A stretch of 64,000 bases of DNA from Xenorhabdus sp. BG5 (GCF_015163665.1 NZ_JADEUG010000007.1:62001-126000); one strand, 5' to 3'. Counted from the stretch's first letter, positions 8,501 to 18,605 are shown. The notes: a model not told the origin generated them from the letters alone. A program made the numbers and translations.

Positions 8501-9910
8501 CTACACACTGTAATACAGTTCAAACTCCAGAGGGTGTGGTGTCATGCGAACACGTTCAATTTCCCCATTCAATAAATTGATATAAGCATCAATCGTATCA
8601 TCAGTGAAAACACCACCGCGTGTCAGGAATTCGCGGTCGGCATCCAATGCGGCCAGCGCTTCTTCCAAAGAAGAGGCCACGGTTGGGATCTCTTGGGCTT
8701 CTTCGGCGGGCAGGTCATACAAGTTTTTATCCATCGCGTCACCCGGATGGATTTTGTTAATGATGCCATCCAAACCTGCCATCAACAGTGCAGAGAAGGC
8801 CAGATAAGGGTTCGCAGCGGGATCAGGGAAACGCACTTCAATACGGCGAGCTTTGGCGCTGGCGACCACAGGAATACGGATAGAAGCAGAACGATTACGG
8901 GCAGAATAGGCCAGCATCACCGGGGCTTCAAAGCCAGGTACCAGACGTTTGTACGAGTTAGTGGTTGGGTTGGTAAAGGCGTTTAACGCACGGGCGTGTT
9001 TGATGACACCGCCGATATAGTAAAGCGCCATTTCGGACAGGCCGCCGTACTTGTCACCCGCAAACAGGTTAGTGCCATTTTTGGCCAGTGACATATGACA
9101 GTGCATACCTGAGCCGTTATCGCCCACCAATGGTTTTGGCATAAATGTCGCGGTCTTACCAAATTCATGGGCAACGTTATGAACCACATATTTATAAATC
9201 TGGGTTTCATCCGCTTTTTTGGTCATGGTATTAAAGCGGGTGGCCACTTCGTTTTGTCCGGCAGTTGCGACCTCATGGTGGTGGGCTTCAACCACTAATC
9301 CCATTTTTTCCATGGTCAGGCACATGGCTGAACGCAGGTCTTGGGAAGAATCTACAGGAGGAACCGGAAAGTACCCTCCTTTAATGCCCGGACGATGGCC
9401 TTTGTTACCGCCTTCATAGCGTGTACCGCTGTTCCAGGCGGCTTCTGTATCATCAATATGGTAGTAAGAGCCAGAGATGGAGCTGCCGAAACGGATATCA
9501 TCGAACAAGAAGAATTCGGGTTCTGGCCCGAATAAAACGGTATCAGCAATATCGCTTGCCCGCAGGAAATCTTCTGCGCGTTTCGCAATGGAGCGAGGAT
9601 CGCGGCTATAGCCTTGCATGGTGCCCGGTTCGAGGATATCGCAGCGCAGAATGAGGGTAGCATCATTAAAGAAGGGATCCAGCATCGCGGTGCTTGGATC
9701 TGGCATTAACACCATGTCGGATTCATTGATACCTTTCCAGCCACCGATAGATGAACCGTCAAACATTTTGCCATCTTCAAAGAAATCTTCATCAACTTGG
9801 TGGGCAGGAATAGTGATATGTTGTTCTTTACCTTTAGTGTCAGTAAAACGTAAGTCAATAAACTTCACCTGATGTTCTTCAATCATGGACAAAACATGTT
9901 CAGCGGACAT
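8501..9910 (-). CDS. glnA: Glutamine synthetase type I
   Basis: A 469-residue enzyme identical in length to E. coli GlnA. It makes glutamine from glutamate, ammonia and ATP as a cytosolic dodecamer. Visible features are [18 protein letters not shown], the ATP/metal region [22 protein letters not shown], the glutamate-binding NRSASIRIP, and the adenylylation tyrosine within DKNLYDLP (about residue 398), so control by GlnE is expected. It is preceded by a sigma-54 promoter and enhancer NtrC sites, and followed by a terminator and then glnLG. Confidence 0.98.
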   Translation of the reverse strand: MSAEHVLSMIEEHQVKFIDLRFTDTKGKEQHITIPAHQVDEDFFEDGKMFDGSSIGGWKGINESDMVLMPDPSTAMLDPFFNDATLILRCDILEPGTMQGYSRDPRSIAKRAEDFLRASDIADTVLFGPEPEFFLFDDIRFGSSISGSYYHIDDTEAAWNSGTRYEGGNKGHRPGIKGGYFPVPPVDSSQDLRSAMCLTMEKMGLVVEAHHHEVATAGQNEVATRFNTMTKKADETQIYKYVVHNVAHEFGKTATFMPKPLVGDNGSGMHCHMSLAKNGTNLFAGDKYGGLSEMALYYIGGVIKHARALNAFTNPTTNSYKRLVPGFEAPVMLAYSARNRSASIRIPVVASAKARRIEVRFPDPAANPYLAFSALLMAGLDGIINKIHPGDAMDKNLYDLPAEEAQEIPTVASSLEEALAALDADREFLTRGGVFTDDTIDAYINLLNGEIERVRMTPHPLEFELYYSV

Positions 9911-9990
9911 ACTGGCTCTCCTGAAAAATTAAGGGCAATGGTGGATCTCGGTATGATCAATTTTATAAAACCACTATTGCCAGAAATAAA

Positions 9991-10007
9991 TGCGAAAAGT
10001 GTGCCAA
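9991..10007 (-). promoter_or_regulatory. Sigma-54 promoter of glnA (glnAp2-like)
   Basis: The minus strand reads TTGGCACACTTTTCGCA. It has GG and GC with exactly 10 nt between them, as required at -24/-12, and closely resembles E. coli glnAp2 (TTGGCACAGATTTCGCT). The start site is predicted near 9980, about 70 nt before the glnA ATG. Confidence 0.88.
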
Positions 10008-10100
10008 TATTTAAAAATCATTTAGTATCAATATGATAAAAATGTATGGCAGAAGGAAGAGAAATAAAATGAATAATATAGCGTGTGGCTTTAGGTATTT

Positions 10101-10117
10101 TGCACCAAATTGGTGAT
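10101..10117. promoter_or_regulatory. NtrC enhancer site, proximal
   Basis: TGCACCAAATTGGTGAT matches TGCACC-N4-TGGTGCA except in the last bases. Its centre is about 128 bp upstream of the predicted glnA start site and exactly 32 bp (three helical turns) from the distal site, the spacing seen for the E. coli glnA enhancer. Confidence 0.85.
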
Positions 10118-10132
10118 TTTCCATAATATGAT

Positions 10133-10149
10133 TGCATTATTATGGTGCA
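10133..10149. promoter_or_regulatory. NtrC enhancer site, distal
   Basis: TGCATTATTATGGTGCA carries a perfect TGGTGCA half and a TGCA in the other half. Its centre at 10141 is 32 bp from the proximal site. It is also embedded in an 8-bp inverted repeat, CCATAATA/TATTATGG (10121-10145). It ends 40 bp before the operator-like repeat of the RES/Xre operon. Confidence 0.8.
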
Positions 10150-10189
10150 TCCGGCCGACTGAAATTTCACAAACTTGCTTGTCACGGAA

Positions 10190-10220
10190 TCAATTGATAT
10201 GTTGTTATTATATCAATTGA
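10190..10220. promoter_or_regulatory. Operator-like perfect inverted repeat of the RES/Xre operon
   Basis: TCAATTGATAT (10190-10200) and ATATCAATTGA (10210-10220) are perfect 11-bp arms around a 9-nt spacer. The repeat ends 16 bp before the antitoxin ATG, immediately before its GGAGG ribosome site. Xre-type antitoxins usually autorepress through such palindromes, and a site here would also cover the ribosome-entry region. Confidence 0.78.
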
Positions 10221-10236
10221 ATATTTGGAGGTTCGC

Positions 10237-10686
10237 ATGGTCTTTACTCTCAAAGAATATCAGACTACTCGTGATACCAACACCAACTTCTGGCAAGCCG
10301 TTGGAATACCTGCCCGTGGTGCAAAATTGCACCAAGCCTTACGGGAAGGAATGCCCTATGCTGTCTACACCAAACTCGCTGCTGTAGCTGGTCTGGAACT
10401 CAAAGAACTCGCGAAGTATGTCGCCATTCCCCAGGCTACGTTGCAGCGCCGAGCTAAACTAGGCCGATTCAAAACGGATGAGAGCGATAGGCTGTACCGC
10501 TTTGCAGAAGTTCTGAAAGCCGCGACAGCTTTGTTTGAAGGTGACACAGCGCGAGCTTGTCAATGGCTACTCAACCCCGTTCGCGGTTTGGGTGGTCGCA
10601 GACCTGTTGAGATGATCGCTATTTCTGCCGAGGCAAGCGCTGTGTTGGATCTGATCGGTCGTTTGGAGCATGGTGTCTTTGCATGA
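10237..10686 (+). CDS. Xre/MbcA/ParS-type antitoxin (DUF2384)
   Basis: A 149-residue protein from the ATG at 10237, chosen because GGAGG lies 6 bp upstream (an in-frame TTG at 10225 would be inside the ribosome site). The middle has a helix-turn-helix-like stretch (LKELAKYVAIPQATLQRRAKLG). The C-terminus has the DUF2384 pattern, with GDTARACQWLLNPVRGLGGRRPVEM. These antitoxins bind RES-domain toxins through the C-terminal domain and repress their own operon. Its stop overlaps the toxin start by 4 bp (ATGA). The pair is inserted between glnA and typA, which are neighbours in E. coli. Confidence 0.92.
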   Translation: MVFTLKEYQTTRDTNTNFWQAVGIPARGAKLHQALREGMPYAVYTKLAAVAGLELKELAKYVAIPQATLQRRAKLGRFKTDESDRLYRFAEVLKAATALFEGDTARACQWLLNPVRGLGGRRPVEMIAISAEASAVLDLIGRLEHGVFA

Positions 10687-11147
10687 ATGAGATCATTGCT
10701 TACAGGCTGGTCAAGAGGAAATGGCTGAATTCTGCTTTCGATGGTGAAGGCGCCCGTCTTTATGGTGGTCGCTGGAATAGCCGAGGACGGCCTTGTGTAT
10801 ATTTGGCTAGCTCGGAATCATTGGCGATGCTAGAGGTTATGGTTCATCTCGACGACTACAGCCTATTGCTACATTACGCGCTATTGGAAGTGAAGCTGCC
10901 AGCGGAGGTTGTTTTGCATCTTCCCTCTGAGCAATTACCGGAAGATTGGCGGGATGAACCGGCTCCACCATCAACAGCGGAGATTGGGGATGGGTGGTTA
11001 GAAAGTGGTGAAAGCCTTGCTTTGGCCGTCCCTAGTGTCGTTGTCCCGCGTGAGTTGAACTACATCATCAATCCAGCTCATCCTCTGTTCGAGCAGGTCA
11101 CTGGCAATGCCGCTGAACTCGACTTCCGGCCAGATGGACGCCTATGA
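10683..11147 (+). CDS. RES-domain toxin (NAD+-degrading family)
   Basis: This 154-residue protein has the RES signature: R30 within LYGGRWNSRG, Y40 in PCVYLASS, E51 in LAMLEVMVH, and a conserved C-terminal NYIINPAHPLF. Characterised RES toxins break down NAD+ in the cytosol (phosphorolysis or hydrolysis) and arrest growth until the Xre antitoxin neutralises them. Length is typical and nothing is truncated, so the toxin looks intact. It is translationally coupled to the antitoxin and is the last gene of the module. Confidence 0.92.
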   Translation: MNEIIAYRLVKRKWLNSAFDGEGARLYGGRWNSRGRPCVYLASSESLAMLEVMVHLDDYSLLLHYALLEVKLPAEVVLHLPSEQLPEDWRDEPAPPSTAEIGDGWLESGESLALAVPSVVVPRELNYIINPAHPLFEQVTGNAAELDFRPDGRL

Positions 11148-11192
11148 TTTAGGTGTCCCCAACTTTTAATACCCGTGCAACCATCCAAAGTG

Positions 11193-11198
11193 TATAAT
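11193..11198 (+). promoter_or_regulatory. Likely -10 element of typA
   Basis: A perfect TATAAT about 95 bp upstream of the typA ATG, with no good -35 at 16-18 bp. Transcription would start near 11205 and give a leader of about 90 nt containing the hairpin at 11242-11265. Confidence 0.5.
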
Positions 11199-11241
11199 GC
11201 TGCACTTTTGTTCGGCGGCGGCCAAGTAAAACAGAATTCTT

Positions 11242-11265
11242 TTTATGTACGCTTGAGTACATAAA
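11242..11265 (+). other. Perfect hairpin in the typA 5' leader
   Basis: TTTATGTAC (11242-11250) pairs exactly with GTACATAAA (11257-11265) across a GCTTGA loop, 27 bp before the typA ATG. It could act as an operator or an mRNA structure; typA is linked to cold growth and ribosome assembly, so a structured leader is plausible. Confidence 0.55.
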
Positions 11266-11292
11266 TGATTTTCGCGTTATCGGAATTTTTAA

Positions 11293-13122
11293 ATGTCAAA
11301 TGAAATTAGTAAGTTAAGAAATATAGCAATTATTGCTCACGTCGACCATGGCAAAACCACACTGGTTGATAAACTCCTGCAACAGTCCGGTACTTTTGGA
11401 GAACGTGCTGCAACAACTGAGCGTGTGATGGATTCCAATGATCTGGAAAAAGAACGTGGTATTACCATCCTTGCAAAGAACACTGCCATCAGATGGAATG
11501 ACTATCGTATCAATATCGTAGACACCCCAGGCCACGCCGATTTTGGTGGCGAGGTTGAACGTGTAATGTCAATGGTAGACAGTGTCCTGTTGCTGGTTGA
11601 TGCGATGGATGGTCCAATGCCACAGACTCGCTTTGTAACCCAGAAAGCATTTGCTCATGGCCTGAAACCTATTGTGGTGATCAACAAGGTTGACCGTCCG
11701 GGTGCTCGCCCTGACTGGGTCGTAGATCAGGTGTTTGACTTGTTTGTGAATCTCGGTGCAACCGATGAGCAGCTGGATTTCCCAATCATTTATGCTTCTG
11801 CGTTGATGGGCGTTGCGGGTAACGAGCATACCGATATGGCCGAAGACATGACTCCGCTGTATCAGGCAATCGTTGATCATGTTGAGCCACCAAAGGTTGA
11901 CCTTGATGGCCCATTCCAGATGCAAATTTCGCAGTTGGATTACAACAACTACGTTGGGGTTATCGGTATCGGCCGCATTAAGCGTGGTATGGTAAAAACA
12001 AACCAAAATATCACTATCATCGACAGCGAAGGTAAAACTCGCAACGGTAAAGTCGGCAAGGTCTTTAGCCATCTGGGATTAGAGCGTATTGAGTCTGATA
12101 AGGCGGAAGCTGGCGATATCATCGCCATTACCGGCTTGGGTGAGCTGAACATTTCCGATACCCTGTGTGACGTCAATGCGGTTGAAGCGTTGCCTGCACT
12201 GGCCGTTGATGAGCCTACCGTCAGCATGTACTTCTGTGTCAATACTTCACCGTTCTGTGGTCGTGAAGGTAAATACGTGACTTCTCGCCAGATCCTTGAT
12301 CGTCTGAAAAAAGAGCTGGTTCATAACGTAGCACTGCGTGTTGAAGAAACTGAAGATCCAGATGCATTCCGTGTATCAGGCCGTGGTGAACTGCATTTGT
12401 CTGTTCTGATAGAGAACATGCGCCGTGAAGGTTTCGAGTTAGCGGTTTCCCGTCCAAAAGTTATTTTCCGCGAAATTGATGGCCGTAAGCAGGAACCTTT
12501 CGAGCAGGTCACTCTGGATATCGAAGAACAGCATCAAGGCGATGTGATGCAGGCATTGGGTGAGCGTAAAGGGGAAATGCGTGACATGCTGCCAGATGGC
12601 AAAGGTCGCGTTCGTCTTGATTACGTCATTCCAAGCCGTGGTCTGATCGGTTTCCGTACTGAATTCATGACCATGACTTCGGGTACGGGTTTGTTGTACG
12701 CCACATTCAGCCACTATGATGACATCCGCCCAGGTGAGATTGGCCGCCGCCAAAATGGTGTGCTGATTTCCAACGGACAAGGCAAGGCAGTTGCTTACGC
12801 GCTGTATGGTTTGCAGGAGCGTGGTAAATTGTTCCTGGGTCATGGTACTGAAGTGTATGAAGGCCAGATTATTGGTATTCACTCACGTTCAAATGACCTG
12901 ACCGTTAACTGTCTGACCGGTAAGAAACTGACTAACGTGCGTGCATCAGGTACGGATGAAGCGACAACCCTGTCTCCACATATCAAGAAAACCTTGGAGC
13001 AGGCGTTGGAGTTTATTGACGACGACGAATTGGTTGAAGTCACTCCAGTGTCAATTCGCTTGCGTAAGCGTCATTTGACTGAGAACGATCGCCGTCGTGC
13101 AAATCGTAGTAAAGAAGTTTAA
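11293..13122 (+). CDS. typA: Ribosome-associated translational GTPase TypA/BipA
   Basis: A 609-residue GTPase close to the 607 of E. coli BipA. The G domain shows G1 [10 protein letters not shown], the ERGITI switch, DTPGHADFG and [14 protein letters not shown]-like domains and the TypA-specific C-terminal domain follow ([26 protein letters not shown]). It binds the ribosome, helps 50S assembly at low temperature, and affects stress and virulence traits. The start ATG 11293 fits E. coli. A terminator-like hairpin (13166-13189) follows. Confidence 0.97.
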   Translation: MSNEISKLRNIAIIAHVDHGKTTLVDKLLQQSGTFGERAATTERVMDSNDLEKERGITILAKNTAIRWNDYRINIVDTPGHADFGGEVERVMSMVDSVLLLVDAMDGPMPQTRFVTQKAFAHGLKPIVVINKVDRPGARPDWVVDQVFDLFVNLGATDEQLDFPIIYASALMGVAGNEHTDMAEDMTPLYQAIVDHVEPPKVDLDGPFQMQISQLDYNNYVGVIGIGRIKRGMVKTNQNITIIDSEGKTRNGKVGKVFSHLGLERIESDKAEAGDIIAITGLGELNISDTLCDVNAVEALPALAVDEPTVSMYFCVNTSPFCGREGKYVTSRQILDRLKKELVHNVALRVEETEDPDAFRVSGRGELHLSVLIENMRREGFELAVSRPKVIFREIDGRKQEPFEQVTLDIEEQHQGDVMQALGERKGEMRDMLPDGKGRVRLDYVIPSRGLIGFRTEFMTMTSGTGLLYATFSHYDDIRPGEIGRRQNGVLISNGQGKAVAYALYGLQERGKLFLGHGTEVYEGQIIGIHSRSNDLTVNCLTGKKLTNVRASGTDEATTLSPHIKKTLEQALEFIDDDELVEVTPVSIRLRKRHLTENDRRRANRSKEV

Positions 13123-13165
13123 TTTCTGGATTATGCATTGCATATGACAGTTTGAACATCAACAG

Positions 13166-13196
13166 CTTAGGGCATTTCGGTGCCCTGAGTTCTTTT
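13166..13196 (+). terminator. Probable terminator of typA
   Basis: CTTAGGGCA-TTTCGG-TGCCCTGAG (one mismatch) is followed by TTCTTTTAT. It lies 44 bp after the typA stop; the T-tract is imperfect but usable. Confidence 0.65.
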
Positions 13197-13296
13197 ATGA
13201 TATCCCCCTTCCAGCCATTTTTTTATCTCATCATTCTTTTTTCTTAACAAAAGTATGATAAAAGTACTCAACAATGAGCGTCAGTCAGGAGGGATT

Positions 13297-13914
13297 ATGC
13301 TGTATATTTTCGATCTGGGTAACGTGATTATTGATATTGATTTTAAAAGAGTACTGGCTGTTTGGAGTAATCTGAGCGGGACACCGCTGGCAACATTGAC
13401 CCCAAAATTTTCGCAGGGCGAGACGCTTGAAAAACATGAGCGTGGACAAATTAGTGACACTGAATTTGCAGAAATGATGTGTGATGAGATGGAGGTCTCA
13501 CTCAGTTTTGAACAATTTGCGGAAGGCTGGAATACAATCTTTATCGATGTCAGGCAGGAAGTCATTGAGTTAATGAATAAATTGCGTGCTAAAGGGCATC
13601 GTGTGGTTGTTCTGTCAAATACAAATCGTCTGCATCTTGATTATTGGTCAGTGCATTATCCTGAGATTGCCGCATCAGCGGATTTCCTTTATTTATCCCA
13701 AAATTTAGGCATGCGTAAACCAAATCTTGATATTTTTAACTATGTGCTTGCAGCGGAAGGTGTGACAGCGGAGCAAGCCATATTCTTTGATGATCTTTTA
13801 GAAAACGTCGAAGCAGCAAAAAAATCAGGCATCAATGCAATTCATGTGTCTGACAGGCGTGTCATCCCCGATTATTTTAAGTCACATGATTTCTCACTCC
13901 CCGCAAAAAATTAA
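13297..13914 (+). CDS. yihX: Alpha-D-glucose-1-phosphate phosphatase YihX (HAD family)
   Basis: A 205-residue HAD phosphatase from the ATG at 13297, which has a strong AGGAGG site; an upstream in-frame ATG would add 14 residues absent from homologues. Nucleophile D6 and the following residues (FDLGNVIIDID), then VVLSNTNR, GMRKPN and FFDDLLENVEAA give the four HAD motifs. It matches E. coli YihX, which dephosphorylates glucose-1-phosphate in the cytosol. In E. coli, rbn (yihY) separates yihX and dtd; here there are only 39 bp between them. Confidence 0.93.
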   Translation: MLYIFDLGNVIIDIDFKRVLAVWSNLSGTPLATLTPKFSQGETLEKHERGQISDTEFAEMMCDEMEVSLSFEQFAEGWNTIFIDVRQEVIELMNKLRAKGHRVVVLSNTNRLHLDYWSVHYPEIAASADFLYLSQNLGMRKPNLDIFNYVLAAEGVTAEQAIFFDDLLENVEAAKKSGINAIHVSDRRVIPDYFKSHDFSLPAKN

Positions 13915-13953
13915 CATTGTTAGCTTACTGCAACGGAATAACAGGCAAGAGAA

Positions 13954-14391
13954 ATGATCGCATTAATTCAGCGTGTAACACAGGCAAAGGTTGTTGTTGA
14001 AGGTGAGACGATTGGCGAAATTGGACAAGGGTTGCTGGTGTTGCTGGGGGTGGAAAAAGACGATACCCCACAAAAAGCGCAACGTTTATGCGACAAGCTA
14101 GTGGGGTATCGGGTATTCAGCGATGAACAAGGAAAAATGAACCTTAACGTTCAGCAGGCTGACGGTAGTTTGTTGGTGGTATCGCAATTTACATTAGCTG
14201 CGGATACGCAGAAAGGCTTAAGACCCAGCTTTTCTGGCGGTGCTGAACCACAAAAAGCAGAAGATCTTTATCGCGATTTTGTTGAACAGTGCCGTGCAAC
14301 TGGTGTAAAAACAGCAACGGGGATATTTGCGGCAGACATGAAAGTCAGCTTGATCAATGACGGTCCGGTGACTTTTTGGTTGCAAGTATGA
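13954..14391 (+). CDS. dtd: D-aminoacyl-tRNA deacylase
   Basis: The 145-residue protein has the Dtd hallmarks: the N-terminal [30 protein letters not shown], and the C-terminal NDGPVTF with the cross-subunit Gly-Pro motif. It removes D-amino acids and glycine wrongly attached to tRNA, protecting translation. Length matches E. coli. The stop overlaps an in-frame ATG of fabY, so dtd and fabY are probably one operon. Confidence 0.96.
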   Translation: MIALIQRVTQAKVVVEGETIGEIGQGLLVLLGVEKDDTPQKAQRLCDKLVGYRVFSDEQGKMNLNVQQADGSLLVVSQFTLAADTQKGLRPSFSGGAEPQKAEDLYRDFVEQCRATGVKTATGIFAADMKVSLINDGPVTFWLQV

Positions 14392-14417
14392 TGTGTTTCA
14401 AGAAAGGGGTTGTTTCT

Positions 14418-15335
14418 ATGTACCATCTGAGAGTACCTCAAACAGAACAAGAGCTAGAAACTTATTACCAATTTCGTTGGGAGATGTTGCGTAAACCGCT
14501 TCATCAGCCCGTCGGATCAGAGAAAGATGGTTACGATTCGATGGCTCATCACCAAATGGTGGTGGATGAACAGGGTAATCCGCTGGCTGTTGGGCGCTTA
14601 TATATCAATGCGGACAATGAAGGCGCTATTCGCTTTCTGGCTGTGCATCCTAGTGTGCAGCGAAAAGGCTTGGGTACGCTGATTGCGATGGCATTGGAAT
14701 CTGTCGCCAGACAGGAAGGGGTGAAACGAATTGTTTGCAGCGCGCGGGAAGATGCGATTGATTTCTTCGACAAGTTGGGGTTTCAAAACCGGGGTTTGAT
14801 CAATGGTGCCAAGGCGTCGCCGATTAACCATTTCCTCATGATCAAACCGATAATAAGTCTTGATGATATCTTGCACCGTCCTGATTGGTGTGCGGAGTTG
14901 CAGCAAGCATGGCATAAGCAAATCCCCTTGAGTGAAAAGATGGGGCTTAGGATCACCCAATATACCGGACAGCGCTTCGTGACGACGATGCCGGAAGCCG
15001 GAAACCAGAATCCACATCATACTATTTTCGCAGGTAGCTTATTTTCTCAGGCCACCTTAACGGCATGGGGATTGATTTGGTTGCTGCTACAGGAGCGCCA
15101 GTTAGGGGGAGATATCATTTTGGTGGATGCCAATATTCGTTATCGCCAACCGATTACAGGGCGCCCCTGTGCAACTGCGGATTTCAATAATATGAGCGGA
15201 GACCTTGCCCGTCTTGCCCGCGGCAATAAGGCGCGTGTAACGATAGCAGTGCAGGTTAGCGGTGAACATGGCGTCGGTAGCGTGTTCACCGGCACTTATA
15301 TCGTCCTGCCTCCCGAACGTCGTACTAAAGCTTGA
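14418..15335 (+). CDS. fabY: GNAT acetyltransferase/thioesterase fusion, FabY (YiiD) family
   Basis: Homologue of E. coli YiiD (FabY), beginning [10 protein letters not shown] after an AAAGGGG site; ATG codons at 14388 and 14391 are possible earlier starts that overlap dtd. The N-terminal half is a GNAT fold with the acetyl-CoA loop VQRKGLGTL. The C-terminal half is a hot-dog thioesterase-like domain with [24 protein letters not shown]. FabY can supply an initiating condensation in fatty-acid synthesis in E. coli lacking FabH. The gene ends tail-to-tail with yicH with an 11-bp overlap. Confidence 0.9.
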   Translation: MYHLRVPQTEQELETYYQFRWEMLRKPLHQPVGSEKDGYDSMAHHQMVVDEQGNPLAVGRLYINADNEGAIRFLAVHPSVQRKGLGTLIAMALESVARQEGVKRIVCSAREDAIDFFDKLGFQNRGLINGAKASPINHFLMIKPIISLDDILHRPDWCAELQQAWHKQIPLSEKMGLRITQYTGQRFVTTMPEAGNQNPHHTIFAGSLFSQATLTAWGLIWLLLQERQLGGDIILVDANIRYRQPITGRPCATADFNNMSGDLARLARGNKARVTIAVQVSGEHGVGSVFTGTYIVLPPERRTKA

Positions 15336-17079
15336 TTTTTGCGCAGGTTTGGCTCTCCGTAGCAGGATTATCTACGGAAGAGGGTGCTGTTGGGGTACAG
15401 CGGCTCGTTGAGATCAAACCTTGCTCAATAGATTGTGACTCTTTGTCCGATGATTTATCTTCAGCAACCAATGTCCCGTTTATTGTTCCCTTCACATCGT
15501 CAGCGGAGAGATCTCCCGTGATAGCGAGTGAGAAATTTCCTTCTCCCTGAATCTTAAGCGGTCTCCAACCCCATTGTGGCAAGATGTTCAAATCCGCATT
15601 CATGCCTTTGAAACTCAGGTTAAAAGGAGTCTGGGAAGTTTTCTGTTCAGCCGAACCAGTCATTTGCAGCAGCCCTTCACGGGTAAAACCATTTAATTTA
15701 TCAATGATGACTTTGCCGTCTGTGGCGTGCAGTTGCAGATAAGGACGGGTTATTTCGATTTTGTTAAATGTTCCCGCAGCCGCTTGCAGCGATGCCTGAC
15801 CATTCCACAATCCCCACTTGCCATTTTTCAAGATATCCATGTTGTCAATATGGGCTGCAAGCGTGGTGAGCTGGAATGGGAAATTGGGATTGGTATCAAT
15901 CAGCAGCGTATTATTGATAGTAATATCATTAAGTTTTACACCTGAAATCCATTCCGGCGCAGGCTGTTTGAAATAATCGAGCCATGTTGGTGGCAGAGCA
16001 TAAAGCAGCCCAGTGACAGAACTCTCATTGAGGGTAAGGAGTCGGTTTTTGCGATCCCATTGAGACTGGATATTGAACAACCCTTTTTGATAGTGGGTTG
16101 TCAGGTTTGCGATGGTAAAGGTATCACCAGAAAAACGGAATTTTCCAAGTGTGTCGCTGAACTGTGCATTATCTAACGTCATGTTCATCGCATTAAAATC
16201 AATCAACCCATCTTCGGCGTTCCAACTGCCGTTGACTAAGCCTAAGTTTTTGATGGTGCTATCCAGATAATCAACAGACCAATTTTGTCCTTGCAGTTTG
16301 GCATTAGTGATATTGAGATCTTTGACATACATAGCTGGCAGATGACTGATTTTTTCTTTCAAATCGTCCAGTGTCATCGGTGTTTGCCAGCGAATGTCAC
16401 TGAGCAGGATATTGTTCCAGCGCCAACTGCCGTCCGGCAATTGCTGACCATCGCCAGAAATGGCGCCTCGCAGAAATGTTGCACCAAAAGAGTCGATAGC
16501 CAGGGCTTTATTCTGGTAACTGCCTTGCACAACGGCATTTTCAACAGATATGTCATTTAAGCGGATCGTACTGGCACTGAATTGATATTTTCCATTACCA
16601 AATGGGTTACCCACAGTAGGCATCCAAGGTGTAATTCCGCCTGTGATATTCTCCCCCTGGATACGCGTGTTGGGACTCTCTAGCTGAATATTCATCTGGT
16701 TCAGTTGCAGGATATCCGCTTGTAAAAGAGGGGGAAGTTGATTTCCAAACAGTAGCAATGTCCCTTGTTGCAATGTCAGACGATGGAGATTTTGGGGGGA
16801 CAGTAAATGCTGCCATTTGAAATCGAGATTAATGGTATTGGCATTGAGTGAGAAAGGGCTTTGTTTGTCACTAATGCCAATGTGGTTAAGTGATAGGGTA
16901 GCAGGTTGCTGCCAGCTATGGCTGATGTTTTCAATATTGACTTGATAATGTCCTTGTTTGCTGAGCCATTGGCTTAACTGTTTGGCTCCCCAATGTGTCT
17001 GGGCAACAACATAGATAACTATGATTGCCAAAATTAGCACTAATAGAAGAGTGACAAAAAATTTCCCTAACCACCTCAT
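15325..17079 (-). CDS. yicH: AsmA-family protein YicH
   Basis: A 584-residue protein with one N-terminal membrane anchor (about residues 8-28) followed by a long periplasmic region of repeated beta-strand segments, as in AsmA-family proteins (E. coli YicH, 569 residues). AsmA proteins are thought to form bridge-like beta structures that move phospholipids to the outer membrane or keep it in order. Here that is inference from the family. It lies next to xanP as in E. coli and is separated from it by a terminator. ATG 17079 has a GAGGTGAAAT site. The last 11 bp overlap fabY on the other strand. Confidence 0.85.
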   Translation of the reverse strand: MRWLGKFFVTLLLVLILAIIVIYVVAQTHWGAKQLSQWLSKQGHYQVNIENISHSWQQPATLSLNHIGISDKQSPFSLNANTINLDFKWQHLLSPQNLHRLTLQQGTLLLFGNQLPPLLQADILQLNQMNIQLESPNTRIQGENITGGITPWMPTVGNPFGNGKYQFSASTIRLNDISVENAVVQGSYQNKALAIDSFGATFLRGAISGDGQQLPDGSWRWNNILLSDIRWQTPMTLDDLKEKISHLPAMYVKDLNITNAKLQGQNWSVDYLDSTIKNLGLVNGSWNAEDGLIDFNAMNMTLDNAQFSDTLGKFRFSGDTFTIANLTTHYQKGLFNIQSQWDRKNRLLTLNESSVTGLLYALPPTWLDYFKQPAPEWISGVKLNDITINNTLLIDTNPNFPFQLTTLAAHIDNMDILKNGKWGLWNGQASLQAAAGTFNKIEITRPYLQLHATDGKVIIDKLNGFTREGLLQMTGSAEQKTSQTPFNLSFKGMNADLNILPQWGWRPLKIQGEGNFSLAITGDLSADDVKGTINGTLVAEDKSSDKESQSIEQGLISTSRCTPTAPSSVDNPATESQTCAKIKL

Positions 17080-17165
17080 ATTTCACCTCAACAGTGTGAC
17101 CTTCCAATAGAAGCCCTTTTATGCCGTAAAATAGAGCAGCACTCAATAGATGTTTAAGGCAAAAA

Positions 17166-17193
17166 AAGAAAACTCCCGCGGGTAAGGCGGGAG
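17166..17193 (-). terminator. Intrinsic terminator after xanP
   Basis: The minus strand reads CTCCCGC-CTTACCC-GCGGGAG followed by TTTTCTTTTTTT. A perfect 7-bp GC-rich stem with a T-run 27 bp past the xanP stop. Confidence 0.88.
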
Positions 17194-17219
17194 AAAAGTA
17201 TCATACAAAAAACGGCTAA

Positions 17220-18605
17220 CTATTTTTCTTGGGGAAAGATTAGGTTAAGCAGAATGGCCGTTAACCCACCAGCAGCAATGCCTGAAGAGAGTAAGTTTTT
17301 CACCCAATCAGGGGCAAACTGTAAAATCAGCGGTTGTTGAGAAACACCTAACCCCACGGCCAGGGACAGTGCGATGATCATAATAGCACGGCGATTCAGG
17401 GGTTCACGGGAAACTATCCTGACACCCGACGCGGCGATAGTGCCAAACATCACAATCGTCGCCCCTCCCAGAACAGGCTCAGGAATATGCTGTACAAAAC
17501 CAGCCACGGCGGGAAACAGTCCCAATAGGATCAGCATTGCAGCAATCATGTAACCGACATGGCGGCTGGCAACACCCGTTAGTTGGATCACGCCATTGTT
17601 CTGGCCAAAACAGGAATTTGGAAACGTATTGAACACGGCTGAAACCATAGAATTAAGACCATTTGCCAGCACACCGCCCTTGATACGTTTCATGTAGAGT
17701 GGGCCGCTGACAGGCTGTTCGGAGACATCGGAGGTTGCTGTGATATCACCAATCGTTTCCAGTGACGTCACCATAAAAATCAGAATCAGTGGGATCAACA
17801 GATTCCAGTCAAAAGACAAGCCATAATAGAGTGGAGAAGGAACCGTGATAATTGGTGCATCTTCTTTTGGTGTTGAAACGGGTAACATATCCATGTACCA
17901 GGCCAGCAGATAACCCACTGTCATGGCGATGACCAGAGATGCGACACGCAAGTAAGGGTTATTTTGGCGATTCAGCAATACGATAACCGCAAGAACAGTT
18001 CCAGCGAGCAGCAGATTTTCAGGTGCGCCAAATGTGCCGTTTTGAATCGCAGAATAACCACCCCCAATCGAAGTTAATCCCACTTGAATTAACGATAAGC
18101 CAATAATCATCACCACGATACCGGATACCAGAGGTGTAATGATCCGTCTTGCCAAATGTAATACTCGTGAGAGCAGCACTTCCGTCATTGAGGCGAGCAT
18201 CAGTGTACCGAACAAAGCTGCCATCATAGTTGGAATATCCGCACCGCCATTTTTCAACGCCAGGCCGCCCATAATCAGTGGGGCAACGAAATTAAAGCTG
18301 GTGCCCTGAATTGAAAGCAACCCAGAGCCAATGGGTCCCCAAGAGCGAATTTGAATAAGTGATGCCAAGCCTGAGGCAAACAGGGACATACTGATAATGC
18401 GTTGGGTATCCTGCTCTGGCAGCCCCAGAGCCTGGCAAATCAACATGGCTGGCGTAATAACAGCCACAAACATGGCCAGTAAATGTTGGCATGCAGCAAA
18501 TAAGGCGTGTGGAAGCGGTGGCTTATCTTCCAGACGATAGATCAATTCGTTGTTTGATTTATTGGGAACTTCTGATGAATTGGATTCACGGGGTAAATTG
18601 ACCAT
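17220..18605 (-). CDS. xanP: Xanthine:H+ symporter XanP (NAT/NCS2 family)
   Basis: A 461-residue inner-membrane permease of about 12-14 helices that follows E. coli XanP (YicE) almost continuously, from [23 protein letters not shown] to the end. NAT-family signatures are present: [29 protein letters not shown], and the motif [20 protein letters not shown]. It imports xanthine with protons. The gene is divergent from gltS. A PurR-like box (18658-18673) overlaps its likely -35 region, which fits purine control. The ribosome site is weak. Confidence 0.95.
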   Translation of the reverse strand: MVNLPRESNSSEVPNKSNNELIYRLEDKPPLPHALFAACQHLLAMFVAVITPAMLICQALGLPEQDTQRIISMSLFASGLASLIQIRSWGPIGSGLLSIQGTSFNFVAPLIMGGLALKNGGADIPTMMAALFGTLMLASMTEVLLSRVLHLARRIITPLVSGIVVMIIGLSLIQVGLTSIGGGYSAIQNGTFGAPENLLLAGTVLAVIVLLNRQNNPYLRVASLVIAMTVGYLLAWYMDMLPVSTPKEDAPIITVPSPLYYGLSFDWNLLIPLILIFMVTSLETIGDITATSDVSEQPVSGPLYMKRIKGGVLANGLNSMVSAVFNTFPNSCFGQNNGVIQLTGVASRHVGYMIAAMLILLGLFPAVAGFVQHIPEPVLGGATIVMFGTIAASGVRIVSREPLNRRAIMIIALSLAVGLGVSQQPLILQFAPDWVKNLLSSGIAAGGLTAILLNLIFPQEK

